From positions 1-5,790 of the forward strand of contig JAKAVW010000209.1 of the NCBI GenBank assembly GCA_021827445.1: 5,790 nt of DNA, given 5' to 3'. Source of the stretch: Pseudomonadota bacterium. Its GTDB lineage: Bacteria > Pseudomonadota > Gammaproteobacteria > Acidithiobacillales > Acidithiobacillaceae. Each line of letters starts with the position of its first letter. The stretch's first letter is position 1. Of this stretch, positions 1-5,560 are shown in pieces. The position numbers and the translations under genes are program-made. The notes beneath the pieces are model-generated. The model searched no databases, was not told the origin of the DNA, and was given only the letters and a program-made list of their open reading frames with translations.

Positions 1-66
1 AGCCACCTTCTGGCGGAGGCGATCCTCGCGGGTAAAACGATGAGGATGCGCCAGCGCCGGGTTCAT
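1..66 (-). CDS. rnpA: Ribonuclease P protein component, N-terminal fragment (runs off the left edge)
   Basis: Only the first 22 codons are present; the gene continues beyond position 1. The peptide contains HRFTREDRLRQ, which resembles the basic N-terminal stretch of RnpA (typically F-P-K/R-E-x-R-L). RnpA is the small basic protein that binds the RNase P RNA and helps it cleave the 5' leader from precursor tRNAs. The position directly after rpmH, with four bases between the rpmH TAA and this ATG, is the near-universal bacterial rpmH-rnpA order and is the main support. No purine-rich ribosome binding site precedes the ATG, and no other ATG, GTG or TTG lies in frame for roughly 19 codons upstream, so translation probably depends on coupling to rpmH. 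The identification rests on context plus a short N-terminus. Confidence 0.85.
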   Translation of the reverse strand, partial: MNPALAHPHRFTREDRLRQKVA

Positions 67-70
67 CGGC

Positions 71-205
71 TTACGGGCAGAGACGCTGACGGCCCTTGGC
101 TCGACGGCGTTTGAGCACGAGGCGGCCGGATTTAGTGGCCATGCGGGCACGGAAACCGTGGGTCCGTTTACGGTGAACGACGCTGGGCTGAAAAGTACGC
201 TTCAT
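71..205 (-). CDS. rpmH: 50S ribosomal protein L34
   Basis: Complete gene for a 44-residue, very basic protein beginning MKRTFQPS and containing the family-defining HGFRARMATKSGR (residues 16-28), followed by an Arg/Lys-rich tail ending RQRLCP. L34 is a small protein of the large ribosomal subunit that binds 23S rRNA; 44 to 46 residues is the usual length in proteobacteria. An AGGAAG-type ribosome binding site (212-217) precedes the ATG at normal spacing. It is the first gene of an rpmH-rnpA unit driven by a well-formed promoter at 241-269. The gene normally diverges from dnaA, but here the next gene upstream is ettA on the same strand. Identification is essentially certain. Confidence 0.98.
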   Translation of the reverse strand: MKRTFQPSVVHRKRTHGFRARMATKSGRLVLKRRRAKGRQRLCP

Positions 206-240
206 GAGACACTTCCTGCGGATAATTCTTAAGGGCTGAG

Positions 241-269
241 AAGATAAGGAGATGCTGCGTGAAAGTCAA
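241..269 (-). promoter_or_regulatory. Sigma70-type promoter for rpmH-rnpA
   Basis: Read on the minus strand, TTGACT (264-269) and TATCTT (241-246) are separated by exactly 17 bp, five and four matches respectively to the -35 and -10 consensus. Predicted transcription start is near 234, giving a leader of about 29 nt that contains the AGGAAG ribosome binding site. This lets rpmH-rnpA be expressed independently of ettA. Start site not experimentally known. Confidence 0.75.
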
Positions 270-303
270 GGCACCGGGCCGCATTTTCGGGACTCGAAAC
301 AAA

Positions 304-326
304 AAGCCTTAGCGCACAATCGGCTT
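304..326 (-). terminator. Weak candidate intrinsic terminator at the end of ettA
   Basis: On the minus strand AAGCC (322-326) can pair with GGCTT (304-308) around a 13-base loop that includes the ettA stop codon, and the stem is followed by a broken T-run (TTTGTTT). The five-pair stem is short and the loop large, so termination may be inefficient and ettA transcripts may read into rpmH. Confidence 0.3.
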
Positions 327-1976
327 ATAACGCAGACGATGAGGCCGGGCACCCTCCTCACCCAGGCGACGTTTTTTGTCGGCTTCATACTCATGGTAAT
401 TGCCCGCAAAGAACTCCACATGGGCATCGCCTTCAAAAGCGATGATATGCGTCGCGATACGATCCAGGAACCAGCGGTCATGAGAGATGACCATAATGCT
501 GCCAGCGAATTCCAGCAGGGCGTCTTCCAACGCGCGCAGGGTTTCCACGTCGAGGTCGTTGGAGGGTTCATCCAGGAGCAGGACGTTACCACCCGCGATC
601 AGTGTTTTGGCCAGATGCAGGCGACCGCGCTCACCGCCCGATAGCTGTCCCACCAGCTTTTGCTGGTCGGCTCCCTTGAAGTTGAAGCGACCGCAATAGG
701 CGCGGGACTGGATCTCAAACTTGCCGACGGTAAGAATGTCCAGCCCACCGGAGACCTCTTCCCAGACGTTGTTCTTCGCGGCCAGTGCGTCGCGGGACTG
801 GTCGACATAGGCCAGTTTGACCGTGGAGCCAAGGACGACTTCGCCGCTATCCGGCGTTTCCTGACCCACAATCATGCGGAAAAAGGTGGACTTACCGGCG
901 CCATTGGGGCCGATAACGCCGACAATGGCGCCCGGCGGCACTTTGAAGCTGAGATTTTCAAACAGCAGCTTGTCGCCGAACCCCTTGGTCACGTCACGAA
1001 ATTCAATCACTTCATTGCCGAGGCGTTCCGCCACCGGGATGAAAATCTCCTGGGTTTCATTATGGGTCTGATATTCGTAGGAACTCAGTTCTTCAAAGCG
1101 GGCCATACGGGCCTTACTTTTGCTCTGGCCACCTTTGGCGTTCTGCCGCACCCATTCCAGCTCGTGTTGCATGGCCTTGAGGCGCGAGACCTCGGTGCGG
1201 GCCTCCTGTTCCAGGCGCTTTTTCTTCTGCTCCAGCCAGGCGGAGTAATTGCCCTTGTAAGGGAAGCCATGACCACGATCCAGCTCCAGAATCCACTCGG
1301 CGGCGTTGTCGAGAAAGTAACGATCATGGGTGACGGCGACCACGGTGCCGGAGAAGCGTTGCAGATACTGCTCCAGCCAGTCTACGGACTCGGCGTCCAG
1401 ATGGTTGGTGGGCTCGTCGAGGAGGAGCATGTCGGGACGGCTGATGAGCAGGCGGCAGAGGGCAATACGGCGCTTTTCACCACCGGACAAGGGGCCGACC
1501 AGAGCGTCCCAGGGGGCGAGACGCAGGGCATCGGCAGCCACTTCCATCTGTTGCTCGGCCTGATGACCATCACTGGCGGCAACAATGGCCTCCAGACGTG
1601 CCTGCTCGGCGGCGAGAACGTCAAAGTCCGCATCGGGCTCGGCGTAGGCGGCATAGACCGCTTCCAGTTCCTGCTGCGCGCCGAGGATCTCACCGAGACC
1701 CTCCTCCACTACCTGGCGCACCGTCTTATTCGGATCGACCTGCGGTTCCTGCGACAGATAACCCATTTTGAGGCCGGGCATGGGCAGCGCTTCGCCTTCA
1801 AATTCCTGGTCGACACCCGCCATGATCTTTATCAGGGTGGACTTGCCGGCACCATTCATGCCGAGCACGCCAATCTTGGCGCCAGGGAAGAAGGACAAGG
1901 AGATATCCTTGAGCAGGGCGCGCTTGGGCGGCACAATCTTGCTGAGGTGGTTCATCGTAAAAACGTATTGCGCCAT
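309..1976 (-). CDS. ettA: Energy-dependent translational throttle protein EttA (ABC-F ATPase)
   Basis: Soluble ABC-F protein that binds the ribosomal E site and, depending on the ATP/ADP ratio, lets the first peptide bonds form or holds the initiating ribosome. It has two ATP-binding cassettes and no membrane segments. Domain 1: Walker A GMNGAGKS (39-46), signature LSGGE (163-167), Walker B LLLDEP with catalytic Glu188. Domain 2: Walker A GPNGAGKS (356-363), signature LSGGE (445-449), Walker B with Glu470. The insertion at about 95-140 corresponds to the EttA arm that contacts the L1 stalk or P-site tRNA, and a charged helical linker (about 245-310) joins the domains. The ATG at 1976 gives MAQYVFTM and 555 residues, the same as E. 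coli EttA as I recall it; the frame is open further upstream (to 2075), but those codons look non-coding. The ribosome binding site is weak (GGAAAA, 1981-1986). The second Walker B reads DEPSND where DEPTND is usual, a mild change. Direction is toward rpmH. Confidence 0.97.
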   Translation of the reverse strand: MAQYVFTMNHLSKIVPPKRALLKDISLSFFPGAKIGVLGMNGAGKSTLIKIMAGVDQEFEGEALPMPGLKMGYLSQEPQVDPNKTVRQVVEEGLGEILGAQQELEAVYAAYAEPDADFDVLAAEQARLEAIVAASDGHQAEQQMEVAADALRLAPWDALVGPLSGGEKRRIALCRLLISRPDMLLLDEPTNHLDAESVDWLEQYLQRFSGTVVAVTHDRYFLDNAAEWILELDRGHGFPYKGNYSAWLEQKKKRLEQEARTEVSRLKAMQHELEWVRQNAKGGQSKSKARMARFEELSSYEYQTHNETQEIFIPVAERLGNEVIEFRDVTKGFGDKLLFENLSFKVPPGAIVGVIGPNGAGKSTFFRMIVGQETPDSGEVVLGSTVKLAYVDQSRDALAAKNNVWEEVSGGLDILTVGKFEIQSRAYCGRFNFKGADQQKLVGQLSGGERGRLHLAKTLIAGGNVLLLDEPSNDLDVETLRALEDALLEFAGSIMVISHDRWFLDRIATHIIAFEGDAHVEFFAGNYHEYEADKKRRLGEEGARPHRLRYKPIVR

Positions 1977-2007
1977 GCCATTTTCCATCCAGAGAGTGGG
2001 GTTCAGA

Positions 2008-2023
2008 CCGCCGGGCCGCCGGG
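2008..2023. repeat. Tandem GC-rich octamer, two exact copies, in the ettA leader
   Basis: CCGCCGGG occurs twice head to tail (2008-2015 and 2016-2023) and is followed by GCGG. Arms CCGCC (2008-2012) and GGCGG (2023-2027) can also pair. If ettA is transcribed from near 2030 this block lies in its 5' untranslated region, about 30 to 50 bases before the start codon, and would form a stable structure in the RNA. Confidence 0.6.
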
Positions 2024-2027
2024 GCGG

Positions 2028-2050
2028 ATTTGCCCTAGTGTAGCGCAAAT
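2028..2050. promoter_or_regulatory. Inverted repeat ATTTGC-N11-GCAAAT over a possible ettA -10 element
   Basis: Perfect six-base arms at 2028-2033 and 2045-2050, centres 17 bp apart. On the minus strand the interval contains TACACT (2037-2042), a fair -10 sequence for ettA with a predicted start near 2030; no good -35 is found 16 to 18 bp upstream (GTATGC at best). The arrangement is compatible with an operator overlapping a promoter that needs help from an activator, but six-base arms can arise by chance. Confidence 0.3.
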
Positions 2051-2239
2051 GAATAAGCCGCATACCCCGTGACATTACTTTTTAGGTCCCGATTAAATGC
2101 AATGAAGTCCATATTAAGTGGGCAGGCACTTTATCTGGCATGGCCGCTTGCCGTATCCTTACCGGTCGGAATGGGCTGATCTGCGGAAGAGTGATGTCCA
2201 GAAGGTGAATATACAAAGTAAAATGAAGGATAACTGAAT
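2051..2239. other. Intergenic spacer between divergent ettA and DUF202 genes; no gene seen
   Basis: Neither strand offers a convincing small gene here: open frames are short and lack ribosome binding sites. The spacer mixes AT-rich stretches (2075-2120 and 2205-2240) with GC-rich ones. A small hairpin is possible with AAGTG (2116-2120) and CACTT (2127-2131) around a six-base loop. A TATACA at about 2211-2216 could be a -10 for the DUF202 gene, but no matching -35 is recognisable. The ribosome binding site AAGGA at 2226-2230 belongs to the DUF202 gene. Confidence 0.5.
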
Positions 2240-2569
2240 TTGAGCACCATGCCTTACCACAAGTTTAATCCACGCGAATTTATTTTGCGGGACTGGCTGG
2301 CCCTGGACAGGACCGTATTGGCCAATGAGCGGACTTTTCTGGCGTACACCCGGACATCATTGACGCTGGTCCTTGCCGGGCTGACCTTCATCCGTTTTTT
2401 TGGCCCCGACATCTGGTCCACCATCGGCTACATCTCCCTGATTTTGGGTACTGCCCTCTGGCTGACCGGCATCAAGCGCTATCTGCAAATGCTGGGGCAT
2501 TATCGCGCCATGATTATTGCGGAAAACAAGGCGCTGGACGACGACAAAGGCAGCGCCGTCACGCCCTGA
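2240..2569 (+). CDS. DUF202 family small membrane protein, TTG start
   Basis: A 109-residue protein of the DUF202 (YidH-like) family, whose function is not established. The conserved family motif is seen as LANERTFLAYTRTSL (27-41), directly before a hydrophobic segment (about 40-54); a second hydrophobic segment spans about 59-78. The protein therefore looks like a two-pass inner-membrane protein with a charged N-terminus and a polar C-terminal tail rich in Lys/Asp. The start is chosen at TTG because AAGGA (2226-2230) lies nine bases before it; the first ATG (2249) is 18 bases from that site and would remove only three residues. The gene stands alone on this strand and converges on the MarC-family gene 28 bp away. 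No terminator with a T-run is visible after its stop. Confidence 0.9.
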   Translation: MSTMPYHKFNPREFILRDWLALDRTVLANERTFLAYTRTSLTLVLAGLTFIRFFGPDIWSTIGYISLILGTALWLTGIKRYLQMLGHYRAMIIAENKALDDDKGSAVTP

Positions 2570-2571
2570 GT

Positions 2572-2580
2572 CCCCCCCCC
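2572..2580. repeat. Homopolymer of nine C immediately after the DUF202 stop codon
   Basis: A run of nine C begins three bases after TGA in the 28-bp convergent spacer. It is outside both reading frames, so length change by slippage would not alter either protein. It could affect the overlapping 3' ends of the transcripts, or reflect a sequencing-length uncertainty. Confidence 0.85.
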
Positions 2581-2597
2581 ACCCGGAGGCCTCGCGC

Positions 2598-3254
2598 TCA
2601 AGCAGTGCCGGTGTGTACCAGCCCAGGGAATAAGGCCGCCAGACCGTTGGCGATAAAGGTCACAGCAATGGCGGCGAGCACCAGCCCGAAGATGCGGGTA
2701 GAAATATTGATGCCAGTCACCCCCAGCCGACGTGACAAGGGTTGCGCCAGACGCAGTGCCGCGTAGGCCACCCCGGCAATCAGCAGTATATCGACGATCA
2801 GCAGGCCGCTGGCCAGCCACGACGCATTTTTGTGATGGGCAATGATCACGGTGATCATGGTACCCGGACCCGCCAGCAACGGAATGGCCAAGGGTACGAC
2901 GGCAACAGCCTCTTTCTGCATCCCCTCGGCAGCTTCCTCCGGGGTATGCCGATAGCGGCTGGACTTGGCCTGCAACATGTTAAAGGCCAGCATCATCAGC
3001 ACCATGCCGCCAGCCACCTGAAAGGCGGCGATGCTGATTCCGAAGAATTGCAGAATATATTCACCGAGAAAGGCGGAGGTCAGCAGCACGACAGCCACGG
3101 CACGGGATGTCAGCTTGGCCGTGGCGATCTGCTGTTGCGCATCTTCGTCGCCGGTCAGGGCAATGAAAATCGGAATGGCGCCAATGGGGTTGAGAATGGC
3201 GAGCAGTGCAATGAGCGTCTGCAATGCGCTGTGCAGTTCAGTGCCGATGGGCAT
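2598..3254 (-). CDS. MarC family integral membrane protein
   Basis: A 218-residue, multi-pass inner-membrane protein of the MarC (UPF0056; YhgN/YchE-like) family; the substrate and role of the family are unsettled, and the old link of MarC to multiple antibiotic resistance is not supported. Family landmarks: NPIGAIPIF (22-30) in the first hydrophobic segment, AIPLLAGPGTM (123-133) after a polar loop (about 96-115), and TRIFGLVLAAIAV (186-198) followed by NGL. About six hydrophobic segments are visible (roughly 10-33, 51-72, 75-95, 117-139, 146-167, 187-210), and length is typical. A strong AAGGAGG ribosome binding site (3261-3267) lies six bases before the ATG, fixing the start. The gene is divergent from the zinc ribbon gene and convergent with the DUF202 gene, so it is probably transcribed alone. 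Confidence 0.94.
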   Translation of the reverse strand: MPIGTELHSALQTLIALLAILNPIGAIPIFIALTGDEDAQQQIATAKLTSRAVAVVLLTSAFLGEYILQFFGISIAAFQVAGGMVLMMLAFNMLQAKSSRYRHTPEEAAEGMQKEAVAVVPLAIPLLAGPGTMITVIIAHHKNASWLASGLLIVDILLIAGVAYAALRLAQPLSRRLGVTGINISTRIFGLVLAAIAVTFIANGLAALFPGLVHTGTA

Positions 3255-3293
3255 CCGCGCCCTCCTTACCGGGTCGGTTCCATTGCAAGGCTC

Positions 3294-3324
3294 TTGAAAA
3301 TTGCGGCGTGAGGACGTATTTAAT
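3294..3324 (+). promoter_or_regulatory. Candidate promoter for the FmdB-type gene in the divergent spacer
   Basis: TTGAAA (3294-3299) and TTTAAT (3319-3324) resemble -35 and -10 elements but are 19 bp apart, longer than ideal. A TATAAG at 3334-3339 is an alternative -10 with a poor -35. The stretch 3315-3354 is clearly more AT-rich than the flanking genes, as expected for a divergent promoter region serving the MarC-family gene as well. Confidence 0.3.
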
Positions 3325-3366
3325 AGGCATCTTTATAAGTTACAACCTAAATACGGAGTTAATACG

Positions 3367-3627
3367 ATGCCAACTTACGAGTATGTATGCAAGGACTGCG
3401 GACACCATCTGAGCGCCGAGCAGCGCATGAGTGATCCCCGTCTGACCGACTGCCCCCACTGCGGCAAACCGGGACTGGAGCGGCAACTCAGCGCCGGCGG
3501 CTTCGCCCTGAAGGGTTCTGGCTGGTACCAGACCGATTTCAAGGGGGGCAGCAACAAAGCCAGTGAGAGCAAACCGGAAGCCGCCGCTGCGCCGTCCTGT
3601 CCCGCTGGGGGCTGCGCCTGTCATTGA
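3367..3627 (+). CDS. FmdB family putative regulatory protein, zinc ribbon
   Basis: An 86-residue protein with the FmdB/CxxC-CxxC-SSSS zinc ribbon: MPTYEYVC start, Cys8/Cys11 (CKDC) and Cys29/Cys32 (CPHC), predicted to bind one zinc ion, then the typical G-F-x-L-x-G-x-G-W-Y segment (45-54). The C-terminal part is a low-complexity Lys/Ser/Ala linker ending in a second cysteine cluster (Cys78, Cys83, Cys85, His86). The family name comes from a proposed regulator of formamidase expression in Methylophilus; its general biochemical role is unknown. The ATG at 3367 is chosen because it gives the family N-terminus and has GGAG (3355-3358) eight bases upstream; the upstream in-frame extension from 3301 is rejected. 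It is followed by aspS on the same strand, a neighbourhood common in proteobacteria. Confidence 0.93.
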   Translation: MPTYEYVCKDCGHHLSAEQRMSDPRLTDCPHCGKPGLERQLSAGGFALKGSGWYQTDFKGGSNKASESKPEAAAAPSCPAGGCACH

Positions 3628-3653
3628 CGTAGCGCGCGCGGCAAGGCTAGATT
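3624..3653 (+). promoter_or_regulatory. Candidate aspS promoter overlapping the zinc ribbon gene's stop codon
   Basis: TTGACG (3624-3629) matches the -35 consensus in five of six positions and contains the preceding gene's TGA. TAGATT (3648-3653) lies 18 bp downstream and matches the -10 at four of six, including the key first, second and last bases. A start near 3660 would place the hairpin at 3660-3681 at the very 5' end of the aspS transcript. Confidence 0.45.
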
Positions 3654-3659
3654 GTGCGC

Positions 3660-3691
3660 GGGCCTCCCGGTCGGGTGGCCCTTTTCTTGTT
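3660..3691 (+). terminator. Strong intrinsic terminator-like hairpin between the zinc ribbon gene and aspS
   Basis: GGGCC (3660-3664) pairs with GGCCC (3677-3681), and inside a single T-T mismatch CCC (3666-3668) pairs with GGG (3673-3675) around a four-base loop, GGTC. The stem is followed directly by TTTTCTTGTT (3682-3691). This is a textbook rho-independent terminator for the upstream gene. It ends only about 20 bases before the aspS ATG, so it may also act within the aspS leader. Confidence 0.8.
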
Positions 3692-3710
3692 GATTCATAC
3701 GGGATGCAGC

Positions 3711-5501
3711 ATGCGGACACACTATTGTAACGGCATTCACGAAGGCTTGATTGGCCAAACGGTCACCCTCTGCGGCTGGGCGCAACGGCGGCGCGATCAC
3801 GGCGGCGTCATTTTTATTGATCTGCGGGATCGCGAAGGCTTGGTCCAGGTCGTCGCCGATCCGGACCAGGTGGACGCCTTCGCGGCCGCCAATGAGTGCC
3901 GCAGTGAATTCGTGTTGCAGGTGAAAGGTGTTCTGCGCGCCCGTCCCGCGGGCACCGAGAATCCCCACATGCCGAGTGGCAAAGTGGAATTGGCCGCAGC
4001 GCGCATCAGCATTCTCAACCGATCCGAGCCGGTCCCTTTCCCGCTGGATGAGGAAGACATCGCCGAGAATCTGCGGCTCAAATACCGCTATCTGGATCTG
4101 CGCCGCCCGGAAATGCTGAATCGCTTGCGACTGCGCCATCAGGTGACCCGTTTTGTGCGCAGCTACCTGGATGCCGCTGGCTTTATCGACGTGGAAACAC
4201 CCGTCCTTACCCGCTCCACCCCCGAAGGCGCCCGTGACTATCTGGTGCCCTCGCGCACCCAGCCGGGACATTTTTTCGCGCTGCCCCAGAGCCCGCAACT
4301 CTTCAAACAACTCCTGATGGTGGCGGGACTGGACCGCTATTACCAGATCACCAAGTGCTTCCGCGACGAAGACTTGCGCGCCGATCGTCAGCCGGAGTTC
4401 ACCCAGATTGATATCGAAGCCTCCTTTGTCGATGAAGAGGCCGTCATGGGGATTGCCGAGCCGATGATTCGCGGGCTTTTCGCCGAGGTGCTGGGGGTGC
4501 AGCTCCCCGACCCCTTCCCGCGGATGACCTACCGGGACACCATGCACCGCTTCGGCGTTGATCGCCCCGATCTGCGCAATCCGCTGGAGCTGACCGAACT
4601 CACCGACCTCATGCGCGCCGTGGACTTCAAAGTGTTCCGCGAAGCCGCCGAACGTCCGCATGGGCGGGTGGCCTGCCTGCGGGTACCCGGTGGCGCCCAG
4701 CTCAGCCGGGCGCAGATCGATGCCTACACCCAGTTCACCGCCATCTACGGCGCCAAGGGTCTGGCCTGGATCAAGGTGAATGCCCTGGATCAGGGTAACG
4801 AAGGTCTGCAATCCCCCATCGTCAAGTTCCTGCCGGAAAATGTCTTGCGGGAAATCCTCCGGCGCTGCGGTGCGACGGCGGGCGATATCCTCTTTTTCGG
4901 CGCGGATACGGCCAAAATCGTCAACGAAGCCCTCGGCAACCTGCGCAACCGTCTGGCCGCTGATCTGGGTCTGCTGGAAGGCGAATGGTGCCCGGTCTGG
5001 ATCACCGATTTCCCGATGTTCGACTATGACGACAAGGAAGATCGCTGGACTTCCACCCATCACCCCTTTACCGCGCCGCAGACGGAACACCTGGAAACCC
5101 TCAGCCAGGATCCCGGCAACGCCCTGGCGCGGGCCTACGATCTGGTGCTCAATGGCAACGAGATTGGCGGCGGCAGCATCCGCATCCATCAGGAGGCGGT
5201 ACAGGAAAAGGTCTTCGCCGCCCTCGGTATCGGTGCGGAAGAGGCGCGGGACAAATTCGGTTTCCTCCTCGACGCCTTGCATTATGGTGCGCCGCCCCAT
5301 GGCGGTCTGGCTTTCGGACTGGACCGGCTGGTCATGCTCCTCTGTGGTGCCGAGACCATCCGTGATGTGATCGCCTTCCCCAAGACGCAAAAGGCCGGTT
5401 GCCTGCTCACCGAAGCCCCCGGCACCGTGGCCGACAAGCAACTTCAGGAGCTGGGCATCCGCCTGCGTCCTGGAGTCGGCGCCGGTGTACAGAATCCCTG
5501 A
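3711..5501 (+). CDS. aspS: Aspartyl-tRNA synthetase, bacterial type, probably non-discriminating (Asp/Asn)
   Basis: Cytosolic class IIb synthetase that activates aspartate with ATP and charges tRNA-Asp. The 596-residue length fits the bacterial form. Order: N-terminal OB-fold anticodon-binding domain (about 1-105), class II motif 1 ending VETPVL (about 148-166), QSPQLFKQ (193-200), motif 2 FRDEDLRADRQPEFTQID (217-234), the bacterial GAD insertion (about 285-420), and motif 3 GLAFGLDR (532-539) with the invariant Arg539. In the anticodon domain, His30 (RRRDHGG) and Gly81 (PAGTENP) correspond, from memory of the literature, to Pseudomonas aeruginosa His31 and Gly82, residues tied to acceptance of tRNA-Asn. 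E. coli has Leu at the first position. This predicts Asp-tRNA-Asn formation, later amidated by GatCAB, which is not in the window. The ATG at 3711 gives the family start MRTHYC, with a modest GGGA site six bases upstream. Confidence 0.98.
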   Translation: MRTHYCNGIHEGLIGQTVTLCGWAQRRRDHGGVIFIDLRDREGLVQVVADPDQVDAFAAANECRSEFVLQVKGVLRARPAGTENPHMPSGKVELAAARISILNRSEPVPFPLDEEDIAENLRLKYRYLDLRRPEMLNRLRLRHQVTRFVRSYLDAAGFIDVETPVLTRSTPEGARDYLVPSRTQPGHFFALPQSPQLFKQLLMVAGLDRYYQITKCFRDEDLRADRQPEFTQIDIEASFVDEEAVMGIAEPMIRGLFAEVLGVQLPDPFPRMTYRDTMHRFGVDRPDLRNPLELTELTDLMRAVDFKVFREAAERPHGRVACLRVPGGAQLSRAQIDAYTQFTAIYGAKGLAWIKVNALDQGNEGLQSPIVKFLPENVLREILRRCGATAGDILFFGADTAKIVNEALGNLRNRLAADLGLLEGEWCPVWITDFPMFDYDDKEDRWTSTHHPFTAPQTEHLETLSQDPGNALARAYDLVLNGNEIGGGSIRIHQEAVQEKVFAALGIGAEEARDKFGFLLDALHYGAPPHGGLAFGLDRLVMLLCGAETIRDVIAFPKTQKAGCLLTEAPGTVADKQLQELGIRLRPGVGAGVQNP

Positions 5502-5513
5502 GACGGGCACAGC

Positions 5514-5542
5514 TTGACGAGCGGATGGTGGCTTCGTAACGT
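5514..5542 (+). promoter_or_regulatory. Candidate nadA promoter in the aspS-nadA spacer
   Basis: TTGACG (5514-5519) is a good -35. TAACGT (5537-5542), at 17 bp spacing, keeps only the first two and the last bases of the -10 consensus. No clear terminator follows aspS, so nadA may also be reached by read-through from aspS. Confidence 0.35.
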
Positions 5543-5560
5543 AATTGAGCAGTTATGCAC

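Noticed and set aside
217..225. DnaA-box-like TTATCCGCA on the minus strand in the rpmH leader, of interest because rpmH is often near the origin
   Set aside because: One mismatch to TTATCCACA, a single copy, no AT-rich unwinding region and no dnaA nearby; one near-match in almost 6 kb is expected by chance.
660..2072. A 470-codon open frame on the plus strand opposite ettA
   Set aside because: It is the antisense shadow of a clear EttA gene, with no family motif and no ribosome binding site.
1977..2075. N-terminal extension of EttA by 33 codons
   Set aside because: The extension has no similarity to EttA, is unusually rich in Arg/Pro from the GC-rich repeat, and the shorter form has the exact family length and start.
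2136..2152. A sigma54-like -24/-12 pair, TGGCAT and TTGCC, upstream of the DUF202 gene
   Set aside because: The GG and GC dinucleotides are 11 bases apart instead of the required 10, and this spacing is strict. It is also about 90 bp from the start codon.
2742..3311. A 189-codon plus-strand open frame opposite the MarC-family gene
   Set aside because: The composition (many Gln, His, Gly) is typical of the reverse of a membrane-protein gene, and the opposite strand has family motifs and a strong ribosome binding site.
3301..3366. Upstream in-frame extension of the FmdB-type protein from a TTG
   Set aside because: It passes through the AT-rich promoter region, lacks a ribosome binding site, and the family N-terminus MPTYEY begins at 3367.
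3621..5510. A 629-codon open frame on the minus strand opposite aspS
   Set aside because: It mirrors aspS over its whole length, has no recognisable domain, and the plus-strand frame is an unmistakable AspRS. Long antisense frames are expected in GC-rich genes with strong third-position bias.
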